DNA from: Ideonella alba
Lineage (GTDB): Bacteria; Pseudomonadota; Gammaproteobacteria; Burkholderiales; Burkholderiaceae_C
DNA: 64,000 nt
NCBI RefSeq assembly: GCF_018069875.1
Contig: NZ_JAGQDF010000005.1
Location: 186,001 to 250,000 of the forward strand
Reading direction: 5' to 3'
Position numbers and translations under genes: made by a program. Within the stretch, counting starts at the first letter, position 1; every line of letters starts with the position of its first letter. Shown here piece by piece: positions 7,592 to 16,101 of this stretch. The notes under the pieces are model-generated. The model worked only from the letters and a program-made list of their open reading frames with translations. It was not told the DNA's origin and did not search any database.

Positions 7592-9654
7592 GGCCGCTGC
7601 ACCGCGCCTGGACCCTGCGCCACGCCGGCGTGCTGGCCACGCTGTTGCTGGCGGGCCTGCCGACGAGGGCACAGCACGAGCCGCACTGGTCGGCCTGGGT
7701 GCAGGAAGGCTACGAGGCGCCTGAGCGTGTGCTGGCCCGCCTGGCCGCCCTGCGGCCTCCCGCCGGGGCCGACGATTGGCGGCGCCACTGGTGGCGCACC
7801 CGCGGCGTGGTGGCCGCGGCCGGACATGTCGAGGCTGCGGCCGACGAGGCCCTGGCCGAGCTGCGGGGCTGGAGCGGGCCGCAGGCCTCGCTGGCGCGCG
7901 CCGATGCGCGCCTGGTGGAAGCGGTGCGGGCCGAGCGCGAGGGCCGGGTGCAGGACGTCGAGGCCGCCGCCAGCGACGCCGAGCAGGCCTACGCCGCCGT
8001 CTGTGCGCCGGCGCAGCTGCCGGGCTGTGACCTGCCCACCTGGTGGCGTCTGCTGCGCCTGCGCGCCCTGCGGGCCGAGTCCCAGGGCCTGTGGATCGAG
8101 GCCCGCAGCCTGCAATTGCGGGCCGCCGAGGTGGCCGACCAGGCGGGCGATCTGTACCTGCAGGCCTGGTCGCTGGCCGCGGCGGCGGTGGCCTCGCAGC
8201 GTCTGGGCGAGTCGGACCTGGCGCGGGAGCAACTGGCCAGTGCACAGCGCCTGGCGGTGCGCGACGACCGCCCCGAAACCGGCGTACGCGTGCTGCTCAA
8301 CCGGGCCCGCGTCGAGGAACGCCGGGGCGACCCGGCGGCGGCGCTGCGCGCCCTGGACCAGGCGCTGGACACGCTGCGATCGCACGAGATGCCGCGCCTG
8401 CGCGCACTGGTGCAGGCCAACCGGGCCGACCTGCTGGGCCGCAGCGGGCGCTCGCGCGAGGCGGTGGCCTCGATCGAGCAGGCCCTGCCGGTGGTGCGGC
8501 GCTTCGATGACCGGCGCCTGGATCCGCTGCTGCAGTTCAACCTGGGCCTGGCCCATCTGGCGCTGGGGCAGGTCAAGCCCGGACAGGCCGAACTGGGCGC
8601 GGCGGTGGCGCAGTGGGAGCGTCAGGGGGCGCAGGGCGCGCTGCGCGAGGCCCTGCGCCAGGGGGGCGACGCGCTGCATGCGGTGGGCGAGCATGCCCAG
8701 GCGCTGGCGTGGCTGCACCGTGAACGCCGCCTCACCGAGGCCCAGGACGACGCCAACCGCGACGCCGCGCTGCGCGAGCTGCGACAGCGGCGCGACCAGG
8801 AGGCCGAGCACCTCGACCTTGACCGGCTGCGCGCCGAGAACCTGCTGGCCACCGCCCGGCTGGAGAGCCAGCAGTGGCTGCGTCGGGTGCAGTGGCTGAT
8901 CGGTGGCTCGCTGCTGGCGATGGCAGCGATGCTGGGTCTGCTGGTCGTGCGCCTGCGTGGCGGCCAGGGTCCTGAGCCGGGCGCGCGCCGGGCGCCCTGG
9001 TGGTCGCGCTGGACGCGGCGGCGCGATCCGCTGACGGGCCTGCCGCATCGCCGCCAGCTGCTGGCCCAGGCCCTGCAGCAGGCCCAGTCGCCCGCGGGCC
9101 TGCGCGGCAGCCTGGTGATGGTCGACATCGACCACTGGGCGCGACTGTCCGAGCGTCTCGGCGCTGCCGCGGCCCCGGCGGTGCTGGCCGGGATGGCCAG
9201 CCGGCTGCGCGACGCGGTGCGCGACGCCGACCGCCTGTGCCGATGGTCCGACTCCAGCTTTCTGGTGCTGCTGGACGAGACCGCCCCCGAGGCGCTGGAC
9301 CAGCTGGCACAGCGGCTGCTGGCCGCCATCGGCGACACGCCGATCGCCCACGCCGGCGACCACCTGGCTGTCACCGCCTCGGTGGGGGTGGTGGCGTTCC
9401 CGCTCGAGGGCGAGCCGGCGCCGGTGGACTGGGAGCGCGCCCTGGCCCGGGTGGAGCTGGCGGTCTATGCGGCCCGCGCGGATGGCCGCGACCGGGCGGT
9501 GCGGCTGATCAAGCTGACCGCCCGCGGCGACGAGGAGCGGGCCCTGCTGAGCCATGAGTTCGCCCAGGCCCGTCAGCGCGGCCTGGTCCACTGGATCGGC
9601 CTGGAGCGTCAGTCGGGCGAGACGGCGGCGAAACTGTCGACGAAGCTGGCGTAG
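7588..9654 (+). CDS. Paralogous TPR membrane protein with degenerate GGDEF but intact I-site
   Basis: The 688-residue product has the same architecture as the preceding gene: signal segment (cleavage plausible after TRAQ), helical TPR-like region, coiled coil, membrane segment at about 433-455 and a C-terminal GGDEF fold (DPLTGLPHRR, MVDIDHWARLSERLG). The signature that should read GGDEF is SDSSF (554-558), so cyclase activity should be lost. The I-site RDAD, five residues upstream, is kept. Degenerate GGDEF domains with a surviving I-site are known c-di-GMP receptors, so this protein may read or regulate the product of its neighbour; that role is inferred. ATGA overlap with the upstream gene indicates co-translation. 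The last 46 bp overlap the end of the convergent membrane-protein gene. Confidence 0.85.
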   Translation: MRPLHRAWTLRHAGVLATLLLAGLPTRAQHEPHWSAWVQEGYEAPERVLARLAALRPPAGADDWRRHWWRTRGVVAAAGHVEAAADEALAELRGWSGPQASLARADARLVEAVRAEREGRVQDVEAAASDAEQAYAAVCAPAQLPGCDLPTWWRLLRLRALRAESQGLWIEARSLQLRAAEVADQAGDLYLQAWSLAAAAVASQRLGESDLAREQLASAQRLAVRDDRPETGVRVLLNRARVEERRGDPAAALRALDQALDTLRSHEMPRLRALVQANRADLLGRSGRSREAVASIEQALPVVRRFDDRRLDPLLQFNLGLAHLALGQVKPGQAELGAAVAQWERQGAQGALREALRQGGDALHAVGEHAQALAWLHRERRLTEAQDDANRDAALRELRQRRDQEAEHLDLDRLRAENLLATARLESQQWLRRVQWLIGGSLLAMAAMLGLLVVRLRGGQGPEPGARRAPWWSRWTRRRDPLTGLPHRRQLLAQALQQAQSPAGLRGSLVMVDIDHWARLSERLGAAAAPAVLAGMASRLRDAVRDADRLCRWSDSSFLVLLDETAPEALDQLAQRLLAAIGDTPIAHAGDHLAVTASVGVVAFPLEGEPAPVDWERALARVELAVYAARADGRDRAVRLIKLTARGDEERALLSHEFAQARQRGLVHWIGLERQSGETAAKLSTKLA

Positions 9655-10388
9655 AGCGAGGCGTAGAAGGCGGTCGACAGCAGCAGCCAGGCGGGCAGGG
9701 TCAGGATGCCCAGCGCCGGCACCGCCAGCTGCACCAGCATCAGGCCCAGGCCGGCCGCCATCCAGCACAGGTTGTAGACCACGAACGCGCCCAGCGAGCG
9801 CCACAGCGCCAGCACGTTGGAGAACAGCGCCTGCGCCACGCCCTGATCGGCCCACAGCACCAGCGGCGGGGCGTGCCAGTACAGCATCGACAGCAGGCTG
9901 CCGCTGACCACGCGGAACAGCAGGCCGTCCCGCACCGCGGGGTCGTTGGCCAGGTTCTCCCACTCGGCGCTGCCGGTGTCGCCCTTGGCCGTCAGCTCCA
10001 GCCAGCGGTCGAACTGGCCGCCATCGATCAGGCCGGCCAGCCACAACAGCAGGGTCAGCGCCACCGCGTAGCTCAGGCACAGCTGGAACAGACGACGCCG
10101 CTGCAGCGCCGGTCCGCTGCGCCAGGGCGCCACCAGCACCGCCACCCGCACCGGCACGCCGCGGCGGGTGCCGGCGGCGGCCATCACGAAGGCCAGGCTC
10201 AGCAGTGGCATCGACATCATCAGCAGCGGCCCGCCGACCAGCGGCACGACACTGATCAGCAACACCGCCAGCATGAAGGTCGCGAACAGGCCGGCGTAGG
10301 CCAGCGGCTGGCGCAGCAGCTCCTGGAAGCCGGCCTTGAACCAGCGCAGGCCGGCCGAGGCCGGTTGGGACGTCAGGGACAGTCGCAT
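9609..10388 (-). CDS. BPSS1780-type integral membrane protein
   Basis: This is a 259-residue hydrophobic protein of a family found widely in Burkholderiales and named after Burkholderia BPSS1780; its function is unknown. Starting at MRLSLTSQP, it has a short cytoplasmic N-terminus followed by about six membrane segments (for example YAGLFATFMLAVLLISVVPL and LCLSYAVALTLLLWLAGLI). No catalytic motif is recognised. The start codon lies 7 nt after the thrB stop, so the two genes are probably one transcript. The 3' end overlaps the convergent GGDEF paralogue by 46 bp. Confidence 0.8.
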   Translation of the reverse strand: MRLSLTSQPASAGLRWFKAGFQELLRQPLAYAGLFATFMLAVLLISVVPLVGGPLLMMSMPLLSLAFVMAAAGTRRGVPVRVAVLVAPWRSGPALQRRRLFQLCLSYAVALTLLLWLAGLIDGGQFDRWLELTAKGDTGSAEWENLANDPAVRDGLLFRVVSGSLLSMLYWHAPPLVLWADQGVAQALFSNVLALWRSLGAFVVYNLCWMAAGLGLMLVQLAVPALGILTLPAWLLLSTAFYASLYASFVDSFAAVSPD

Positions 10389-10395
10389 CGGATGA

Positions 10396-11358
10396 TCAGG
10401 GGTGCCAGGGTTGGTCCACCGCATGGCGCAGCACGCGCTCGAAGTGGGCCGGGTCCTTCGGGGTCAGCAACTGCGCGTCACGCGGGCGGTGCCAGTCGTC
10501 CAGGCGCGACAGCCAGAAACGCAGCGCAGCGGCGCGGCGCAGGGCGGGCAGCAGGCGCTGCTCGGCGCCCTGCAGCGGGCGCACCGCCTGGTAGGCCTGC
10601 AGCAGGGCCTGGGCGCGGGGTTCGTCGAGCGCGCCGCTGTCCAGGTCGATGCACCAGTCGTTCAGCACCACCGCCAGGTCGTAGATGAAGTGGTCGTGGC
10701 CGGCGAAGTAGAAGTCGAAGACGCCGGACAGCTGTTCCTGGCCCGGCGCGCCATCGAACAAGGCGTTGTCGCGGAACAGGTCGGCATGCACCGCGCCCTG
10801 GGGCAGGGCGGCCAGCGCCGGCGCATCGGCCAGCGTCTGCTGGAAGGCCAGTTCGGCGCGCAGCAACTCGGCCGGTGCCCCCTGGAGCCAGGCCTGGGCA
10901 TGCTGGCCGGCGTCGGCGCGCCAGGCCGGACCACGCAGGTTGGGCTGGTGCATCGCAAAGTCGGCCACGGCCAGGTGCATCCGGGCCAGCACCGAGCCCA
11001 GCAGGGCCACGTGGTGGATGTCCGGCGCGTCCACCGGTGCACCGGGCAGCCGCTCCACCAGCGCCGCCGGCTTGCCCGCCAGCGTGTGCACCAGACCACC
11101 GCTGGCGTCGGGCCGCGGCGCCGGCACCGGCAGGCCGTGGGCCGCCAGGTGGGCCATCAGGCGCAGGTAGTAGGGCAGTTGCTCGGCGGCCAGGCGCTCG
11201 AAGACGGTCAGCACCCATTCGCCCTCGGCAGTGCTGACGAAGTAGTTGGTGTTCTCGATGCCGCTGGCCACCGGGACCAGGGCCTGCTGCGGCCCCAGGC
11301 CCAGATGGGCCAGCAGCGCGTCGGCCTGATCGGGAGAGACTTGGGTGTAGACCGCCAT
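10396..11358 (-). CDS. thrB: Homoserine kinase (aminoglycoside-phosphotransferase fold)
   Basis: This enzyme phosphorylates L-homoserine with ATP in the threonine branch of aspartate-family amino acid synthesis. The 320-residue protein belongs to the APH/choline-kinase-fold ThrB (type II) of beta- and gamma-proteobacteria, not the GHMP kinase type. Recognisable features are MAVYTQVS at the N-terminus, the nucleotide loop SGIENTNYFV, the catalytic-loop equivalent VHADLFRDN near residue 190 and the metal-binding FDFYFAGHD near 215. The neighbours DUF2782 and polA upstream and the BPSS1780-type protein downstream match the usual Burkholderiales order. Confidence 0.93.
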   Translation of the reverse strand: MAVYTQVSPDQADALLAHLGLGPQQALVPVASGIENTNYFVSTAEGEWVLTVFERLAAEQLPYYLRLMAHLAAHGLPVPAPRPDASGGLVHTLAGKPAALVERLPGAPVDAPDIHHVALLGSVLARMHLAVADFAMHQPNLRGPAWRADAGQHAQAWLQGAPAELLRAELAFQQTLADAPALAALPQGAVHADLFRDNALFDGAPGQEQLSGVFDFYFAGHDHFIYDLAVVLNDWCIDLDSGALDEPRAQALLQAYQAVRPLQGAEQRLLPALRRAAALRFWLSRLDDWHRPRDAQLLTPKDPAHFERVLRHAVDQPWHP

Positions 11359-11400
11359 GGACGAGGAGGGCGCGCGGCTCGGGCCGGCGCCGGCAGGAAT

Positions 11401-11688
11401 TCAGAAGCTGAGCGAGAACCAGATGCGCTGGCCGGCCTTGGGGTCCTGGGCCGGGTCGCGGCCGGGTTCGGGCGGCGTGATCTCGTAAGGGCCCAGGCCC
11501 TTGATCTTGGGTTGCACCGTCAGGCGGCGGGTCTGGCCGCGGACGCGCAACTCCTCGATGCGCACCTGGTCGTCCTCGGTGACCCGCTGGATCACCTGCG
11601 GCTCGCCAGGCAGGGGCGTGCCGGCCACAGGGTCGGCATGGGCAGGCAGGGCCAGCAGCCCGCAGCCCAGGAGAAGAAGACGGCGCAT
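11401..11688 (-). CDS. DUF2782 family secreted protein
   Basis: This 95-residue protein has a clear signal peptide (MRRLLLLGCGLLALPAHA) and a short mature domain containing VIQRVTEDDQVRIEEL, GLGPYEITP and a C-terminal IWFSLSF. These features match DUF2782, a small periplasmic family of unknown function normally found between polA and thrB in betaproteobacteria. It reads in the same direction as thrB, with a 42-bp gap, and diverges from polA. No enzymatic motif is visible. Confidence 0.85.
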   Translation of the reverse strand: MRRLLLLGCGLLALPAHADPVAGTPLPGEPQVIQRVTEDDQVRIEELRVRGQTRRLTVQPKIKGLGPYEITPPEPGRDPAQDPKAGQRIWFSLSF

Positions 11689-11744
11689 CGCCCGATTGTA
11701 GGCAGGCTGGCCGCCCGGGTCTGCGGGCGGGCGAGAATCGCCCC

Positions 11745-14522
11745 ATGAACGACGCCCCCTCCCACGCCCCGATCCTGCTGCTGGTCGACGGCTCCAGCTA
11801 CCTGTACCGGGCCTACCACGCGATGCCCGACCTGCGCGGCCCCGAGGGCGTGCCCACCGGCGCCATCCACGGCGTGGTCAACATGATGACCTGGCTGCGC
11901 GAGCACGTCGGCGCCGAGCATGCGGTGTGCGTCTTCGACGCCAAGGGTCCGACCTTTCGCGACGAGTGGTATCCCGAGTACAAGGCCCACCGCCCGCCGA
12001 TGCCGGACGACCTGCGCGCCCAGATCGAGCCGATCCACGAGGTGGTGCGCCTGCTGGGCTGGCCGGTGCTGGAGGTGCCGGGCATCGAGGCCGACGACGC
12101 GATCGGCACGCTGGCCCGCTTTGGCGAGGCCAGCGGCCACCGTGTGGTGATCTCCACCGGCGACAAGGACCTGGCCCAGCTGGTGACGCCGGCGGTGTCG
12201 CTGATCAACACCATGGACAAGCCGCCCAGCGTGTCGGACGAGGCCGGCGTGCTGGCCAAGTTCGGCGTGCCGCCCTCGCTGATCATCGACTACCTGACGC
12301 TGATCGGCGACGCGGTGGACAACGTGCCTGGCGTGGACAAGGTGGGCCCGAAGACCGCGGTCAAGTGGCTGCAGGAGCATGGCTCGCTGGACGGCATCGT
12401 CGCCGCGGCCGAATCCATCAAGGGTGTGGCTGGTGACAACCTGCGCAAGGCGCTGGACTGGCTGCCGCTGGGCCGGCGGCTGATCACCGTGAAGACCGAC
12501 TGCGACCTGTCGGCCCAGATCCCCGGCTGGCCGGCGCTGGAGCCGCTGGCGCTGCGGGCGCCGGACCTGGACGGCCTGGTCGGCTTCTACACCCGCTTCG
12601 GCTTCAAGACCGCGCTGCGCGCGCTGGAGCAGCAGCTGGGCCGCACGACCTCGGCGGCGCCAGCCGCCGCCGCACCCGACCTGTTCGACAGCGCCCCCGC
12701 GCCCGCGGTGGACTTGCCGCGGGACTACCAGACCGTGCACACGCTGGAGCAACTGGACGACTGGATCGCCCGCCTGCGGGCCGCGCCGATCAGTGCGCTC
12801 GACACCGAGACCGACTCGCTCGATCCGATGCGCGCGCGCATCGTGGGCATCAGCTTTGCCGTCGAGCCCGGCCGCGCCGCCTACGTGCCCACCGGCCACG
12901 ACTACCCCGGCGCCCCGGACCAGTTGCCGCTGGCCGAGGTGCTGGCGCGCCTGCGGCCCTGGCTGGAGGATGCCGGCGCCGCCAAGCTGGGCCAGAACGT
13001 CAAGTACGACCTGCATGTGTTTGCCAACCACGGCATCGCGGTGCGCGGCTACACCCACGACACCCTGCTGCAGAGCTATGTGCTCGAGGCCCACCTGCGC
13101 CACAACCTGGAGGAGCTGGCGCAGCGCCACCTGGGCCGCCAGGGCCTGAGCTACGAGGCGCTGTGCGGCAAGGGCGCCAACCAGATCCCGTTCTCGCAGG
13201 TCGACATCGAGCGCGCCAGCACCTACAGCGGCGAGGACAGCGAGATGTGCGTGCAGCTGCACCAGGTGCTGTGGCCGCAGATCGAGGCCGAGCCGGGCCT
13301 GCGCCGCGTCTATGCCGACATCGAGATGCCGGCGATGGCCATCCTGCAGCGCATCGAACGCCACGGCGTGCTGATCGACCCGGCGCGCCTGGCCGCGCAG
13401 AGCCAGCAGCTGGCCGAGCGCATGGTGGCGCTGGAGCAGCAGGCCTACGAGGCGGCCGGCCAGCCCTTCAACATGGCCAGCCCCAAGCAGATCGGCGAGA
13501 TCCTGTTCGGCAAGCTGGGCCTGCCGGTCAAGAAGAAGACCGCCAGCGGCGCCCCCAGCACCGACGAGGAGGTGCTGCAGGAACTGGCCGCCGACTTTCC
13601 GCTGCCGGCGCTGCTGCTGGAGCACCGCAGCCTGGCCAAGCTCAAGGGCACCTACACCGACAAGCTGCCGCTGATGGTCAATCCCGACACCGGGCGCGTG
13701 CACACCAACTACGCGCAGGCAGTGGCCATCACCGGCCGCCTGGCCAGCAACGACCCCAACCTGCAGAACATCCCGATCCGCACGGCCGAGGGCCGGCGCG
13801 TGCGCGAGGCCTTCATCGCGCCGCCGGGCCATGTGCTGATGAGCGCCGACTACTCGCAGATCGAGCTGCGCATCATGGCCCACATCAGCGGCGACCCGGG
13901 CCTGACGCGCGCCTTCGCCGAAGGCCAGGACGTGCACCGCGCCACCGCCGCCGAGGTCTTCGGCATCCCGCTGGCCGAGGTGTCCTCCGAGCAGCGCCGC
14001 TATGCCAAGACCATCAACTTCGGCCTGATCTACGGCATGGGTGCCTTCGGTCTGGCGCAAAGCCTGGGCATCGACCAGAAGGCGGCGAAGAACTACATCG
14101 ACCGCTACTTCGAGCGCTTCGCCGGCGTGCGCGACTACATGGAAGCCACCCGCGCCAGCGCGCGCGAGAAGGGCTACGTGGAAACGCTGTTCGGCCGGCG
14201 CATCGTGCTGCCCGAGATCCGCGGCGGCAACGGCCCGCGCAAGGCCGGCGCCGAGCGCCAGGCGATCAACGCGCCGATGCAGGGCACGGCGGCCGACCTG
14301 ATCAAGCTGGCGATGATCGCGGTGCAGCGTGCACTGGACGACGAGGGCCGCGCCACCCGCATGGTGATGCAGGTGCACGATGAACTGGTGCTGGAGGTGC
14401 CCGAGGCCGAGATGGCCTGGGCGCGCGAGGCGATCCCCCGGCTGATGGCCGGAGCTGCCGAGCTCAGCGTCCCGCTGCTGGCCGAAGTGGGCCAGGGCGC
14501 CAATTGGGACGAGGCGCATTGA
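11745..14522 (+). CDS. polA: DNA polymerase I
   Basis: DNA polymerase I removes RNA primers and fills gaps in replication and excision repair. The 925-residue protein has an N-terminal 5'-3' exonuclease domain (residues about 1-290: LVDGSSYLYRAYHA, IEADDAIGTLA, GDAVDNVPGV). A 3'-5' exonuclease domain follows (about 325-510) with the acidic residues of ALDTETDSLDPM and the TLLQSY segment intact, then the polymerase domain with MSADYSQIELR, KTINFGLIYGMG and MQVHDELVLEV. Length and all three domains are complete. There is no clear Shine-Dalgarno; GAGAAT (11733-11738) lies 6 nt before the ATG and may be the -10 of a near-leaderless mRNA. Confidence 0.97.
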   Translation: MNDAPSHAPILLLVDGSSYLYRAYHAMPDLRGPEGVPTGAIHGVVNMMTWLREHVGAEHAVCVFDAKGPTFRDEWYPEYKAHRPPMPDDLRAQIEPIHEVVRLLGWPVLEVPGIEADDAIGTLARFGEASGHRVVISTGDKDLAQLVTPAVSLINTMDKPPSVSDEAGVLAKFGVPPSLIIDYLTLIGDAVDNVPGVDKVGPKTAVKWLQEHGSLDGIVAAAESIKGVAGDNLRKALDWLPLGRRLITVKTDCDLSAQIPGWPALEPLALRAPDLDGLVGFYTRFGFKTALRALEQQLGRTTSAAPAAAAPDLFDSAPAPAVDLPRDYQTVHTLEQLDDWIARLRAAPISALDTETDSLDPMRARIVGISFAVEPGRAAYVPTGHDYPGAPDQLPLAEVLARLRPWLEDAGAAKLGQNVKYDLHVFANHGIAVRGYTHDTLLQSYVLEAHLRHNLEELAQRHLGRQGLSYEALCGKGANQIPFSQVDIERASTYSGEDSEMCVQLHQVLWPQIEAEPGLRRVYADIEMPAMAILQRIERHGVLIDPARLAAQSQQLAERMVALEQQAYEAAGQPFNMASPKQIGEILFGKLGLPVKKKTASGAPSTDEEVLQELAADFPLPALLLEHRSLAKLKGTYTDKLPLMVNPDTGRVHTNYAQAVAITGRLASNDPNLQNIPIRTAEGRRVREAFIAPPGHVLMSADYSQIELRIMAHISGDPGLTRAFAEGQDVHRATAAEVFGIPLAEVSSEQRRYAKTINFGLIYGMGAFGLAQSLGIDQKAAKNYIDRYFERFAGVRDYMEATRASAREKGYVETLFGRRIVLPEIRGGNGPRKAGAERQAINAPMQGTAADLIKLAMIAVQRALDDEGRATRMVMQVHDELVLEVPEAEMAWAREAIPRLMAGAAELSVPLLAEVGQGANWDEAH

Positions 14523-14570
14523 CTGGGGTGCCCGGCTGCGGGGTCCCACGGCCACGCGCCGGGTCGGTGC

Positions 14571-15476
14571 TCAGGCGGTCTCGCGCTCGCGCAGCGCCGC
14601 AATGTCGCGCGCCGGCGGCGCGCCGAAGCGCCGCGCGTATTCGCGGCTGAACTGCGACGGGCTCTCGTAGCCCACGCGGTACGCGGCCGCTGCGGCGTCC
14701 AGGCGGTCGGAGAGCATCAGCCGGCGCGCCTCGGACAGGCGCAAGGCCTTCTGGTACTGCAGCGGGCTCATCGCCGTGAGCGCCTTGAAGCGCTGGTGGA
14801 AGACCGATGCGCCCATGCCTGCCGCGCGCGCCAGCTCGTCCACCCGCAGCGGCTGGTCGAAGCGCTGGTTCAGCAGCGCCACCGCGCGGGCGACCTGCTG
14901 GCTGGGGCTGCCGGCGGTGGCCATCTGGCGCAGCCGGGCGCCGGCCTCGCCGGTCAGCAGGCGGTAGTGGATCTCGCGCCGCACCAGCGGCGCCAGAGCC
15001 GGAATGTCCCCCGGCTGGTCCAGCAGCGCCAGCAGGCGGTCGAAGGCATCGAGCAGCGCCGGCGTGACGGCGCCGGTGCCCAGCGCGCGGTCGTCGTCGG
15101 CGCGACCGCCGCCGCTGCCGGGCGGCACCTCCAGCATCAGCGACGCGATCTCGCGCGGGTCCAGCCGCAGCGCCAGGGCCAGGTAGGGCCGCTCGGGGCT
15201 GGCCTCCAGCAGCGCGGCGGTGACCGGCAGGTCCATCGACGCGATCAGATAGCGCTCTGGGCCGTAGTCCAGCAGCGTGCCGCCCAGTGTCAGGCGCTTG
15301 CGCCCCTGCACGATCAGCGCCACGCAGGGCTCGTAGGCGCCGCAGTGGTTGCTGTAGGGCTGTTCGTTGCGGATCAGCCGCAGGTCCGGCAGCGCTGCAG
15401 CGGCCTGCATGCCCCCATTGGGCGCATGGGTCAATAGGCGGTGGCGCAGGCGGGACAGCGGGTCGACAGGCAACAT
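14571..15476 (-). CDS. AraC-family transcriptional regulator (AraC_N type)
   Basis: This is a 301-residue DNA-binding regulator with an N-terminal cupin-like AraC_N domain (about 25-180, including LIVQGRKRLTLGG and YLIASMDLPV) and a C-terminal double helix-turn-helix domain (about 195-295: VDELARAAGMGASVFHQRFK, MSPLQYQKALRL, VGYESPSQFSREYARRFG). The AraC_N subgroup includes YqhC-like regulators that respond to aldehydes. It is divergent from the molybdenum hydroxylase genes, with a spaced inverted repeat in between, so control of that enzyme is the natural inference. It converges on polA. Confidence 0.9.
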   Translation of the reverse strand: MLPVDPLSRLRHRLLTHAPNGGMQAAAALPDLRLIRNEQPYSNHCGAYEPCVALIVQGRKRLTLGGTLLDYGPERYLIASMDLPVTAALLEASPERPYLALALRLDPREIASLMLEVPPGSGGGRADDDRALGTGAVTPALLDAFDRLLALLDQPGDIPALAPLVRREIHYRLLTGEAGARLRQMATAGSPSQQVARAVALLNQRFDQPLRVDELARAAGMGASVFHQRFKALTAMSPLQYQKALRLSEARRLMLSDRLDAAAAAYRVGYESPSQFSREYARRFGAPPARDIAALRERETA

Positions 15477-15498
15477 GGTCGGTGCATGCTAACCAGGT

Positions 15499-15537
15499 CT
15501 TGCCCAGCGGTCCGCCGCGCACGCAGTTTTGGGCAAG
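15499..15537. promoter_or_regulatory. Spaced inverted repeat, candidate AraC operator
   Basis: CTTGCCCA (15499-15506) and TGGGCAAG (15530-15537) form a perfect 8-bp inverted repeat whose arms are centred 31 bp apart, close to three helical turns. It lies in the 138-bp divergent region between the AraC regulator and the hydroxylase small subunit, where the operator is expected. Confidence 0.45.
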
Positions 15538-15614
15538 CTTCGCGCAGCATCAGGCTACCGCCACCCGGCCCCCTGCCGGGACACTGGCCCCTTCAAGAAC
15601 CGGGAGACCCCTCG

Positions 15615-16088
15615 ATGGCTTCACTGAACGTCAACGGACGCGAGCACACGCTCGACGTCGACCCGTCCACGCCGGTGCTGTGGGCACTGCGCGACGAGCT
15701 GGGCCTGACCGGCACCAAGTTCGGCTGCGGCGCCGCGCAGTGCGGCGCCTGCACGGTGCACCTCAACGGCCAGGCCACGCGGTCCTGCGTGACGCCGGTG
15801 GGCGCGGTGCAGGGCCAGCGCATCACCACCATCGAGGCGGTGACCGGCGGCGACGACCGAGTCGGCCGCGCGGTGCTGGACGCCTGGGTGCGCCACGACG
15901 TGGCCCAGTGCGGCTACTGCCAGAGCGGGCAGGTGATGGCCGCCAGTGCCTTCCTGGCGACGCTGCCGCGCGGGAAGCAGCCCACGCCGGCCGAGATCGA
16001 TGCCGCGATGAGCGGCAACATCTGCCGCTGCGGCACCTATGAACGCATCCGCGCCGCGGTGGCCGACGCCGCCCGCGCGCTGGCCTGA
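15615..16088 (+). CDS. [2Fe-2S] small subunit of a molybdenum hydroxylase (IorA/aldehyde oxidoreductase type)
   Basis: This is the electron-transfer subunit of a xanthine-oxidase-family enzyme. The 157-residue protein begins MASLNVNGREH. It has a plant-type ferredoxin cluster site (GCGAAQCGACTVHLNG plus a following RSC, about residues 38-60) and a second helical [2Fe-2S] site with CGYCQSG near 98 and CRCGTY near 137. ATG 15615 is preceded by GGAGA and gives the normal family length; the frame is open upstream but the extra residues do not resemble the family. The catalytic subunit follows after 13 bp. No FAD subunit is present, as in isoquinoline-1-oxidoreductase-like two-subunit enzymes that use an external electron acceptor. 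Confidence 0.92.
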   Translation: MASLNVNGREHTLDVDPSTPVLWALRDELGLTGTKFGCGAAQCGACTVHLNGQATRSCVTPVGAVQGQRITTIEAVTGGDDRVGRAVLDAWVRHDVAQCGYCQSGQVMAASAFLATLPRGKQPTPAEIDAAMSGNICRCGTYERIRAAVADAARALA

Positions 16089-16101
16089 AGGGAGACACCG
16101 C

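Noticed and set aside
5306-8245. Very long open frame on the minus strand (about 979 codons)
   Set aside because: It is antisense to uvrD and two clear GGDEF genes; the Arg/Pro/Ala-rich composition is typical of spurious frames in GC-rich DNA.
11592-14555. Long minus-strand frame over polA
   Set aside because: Antisense shadow of a complete polA; His/Gln/Arg-rich and without any family pattern.
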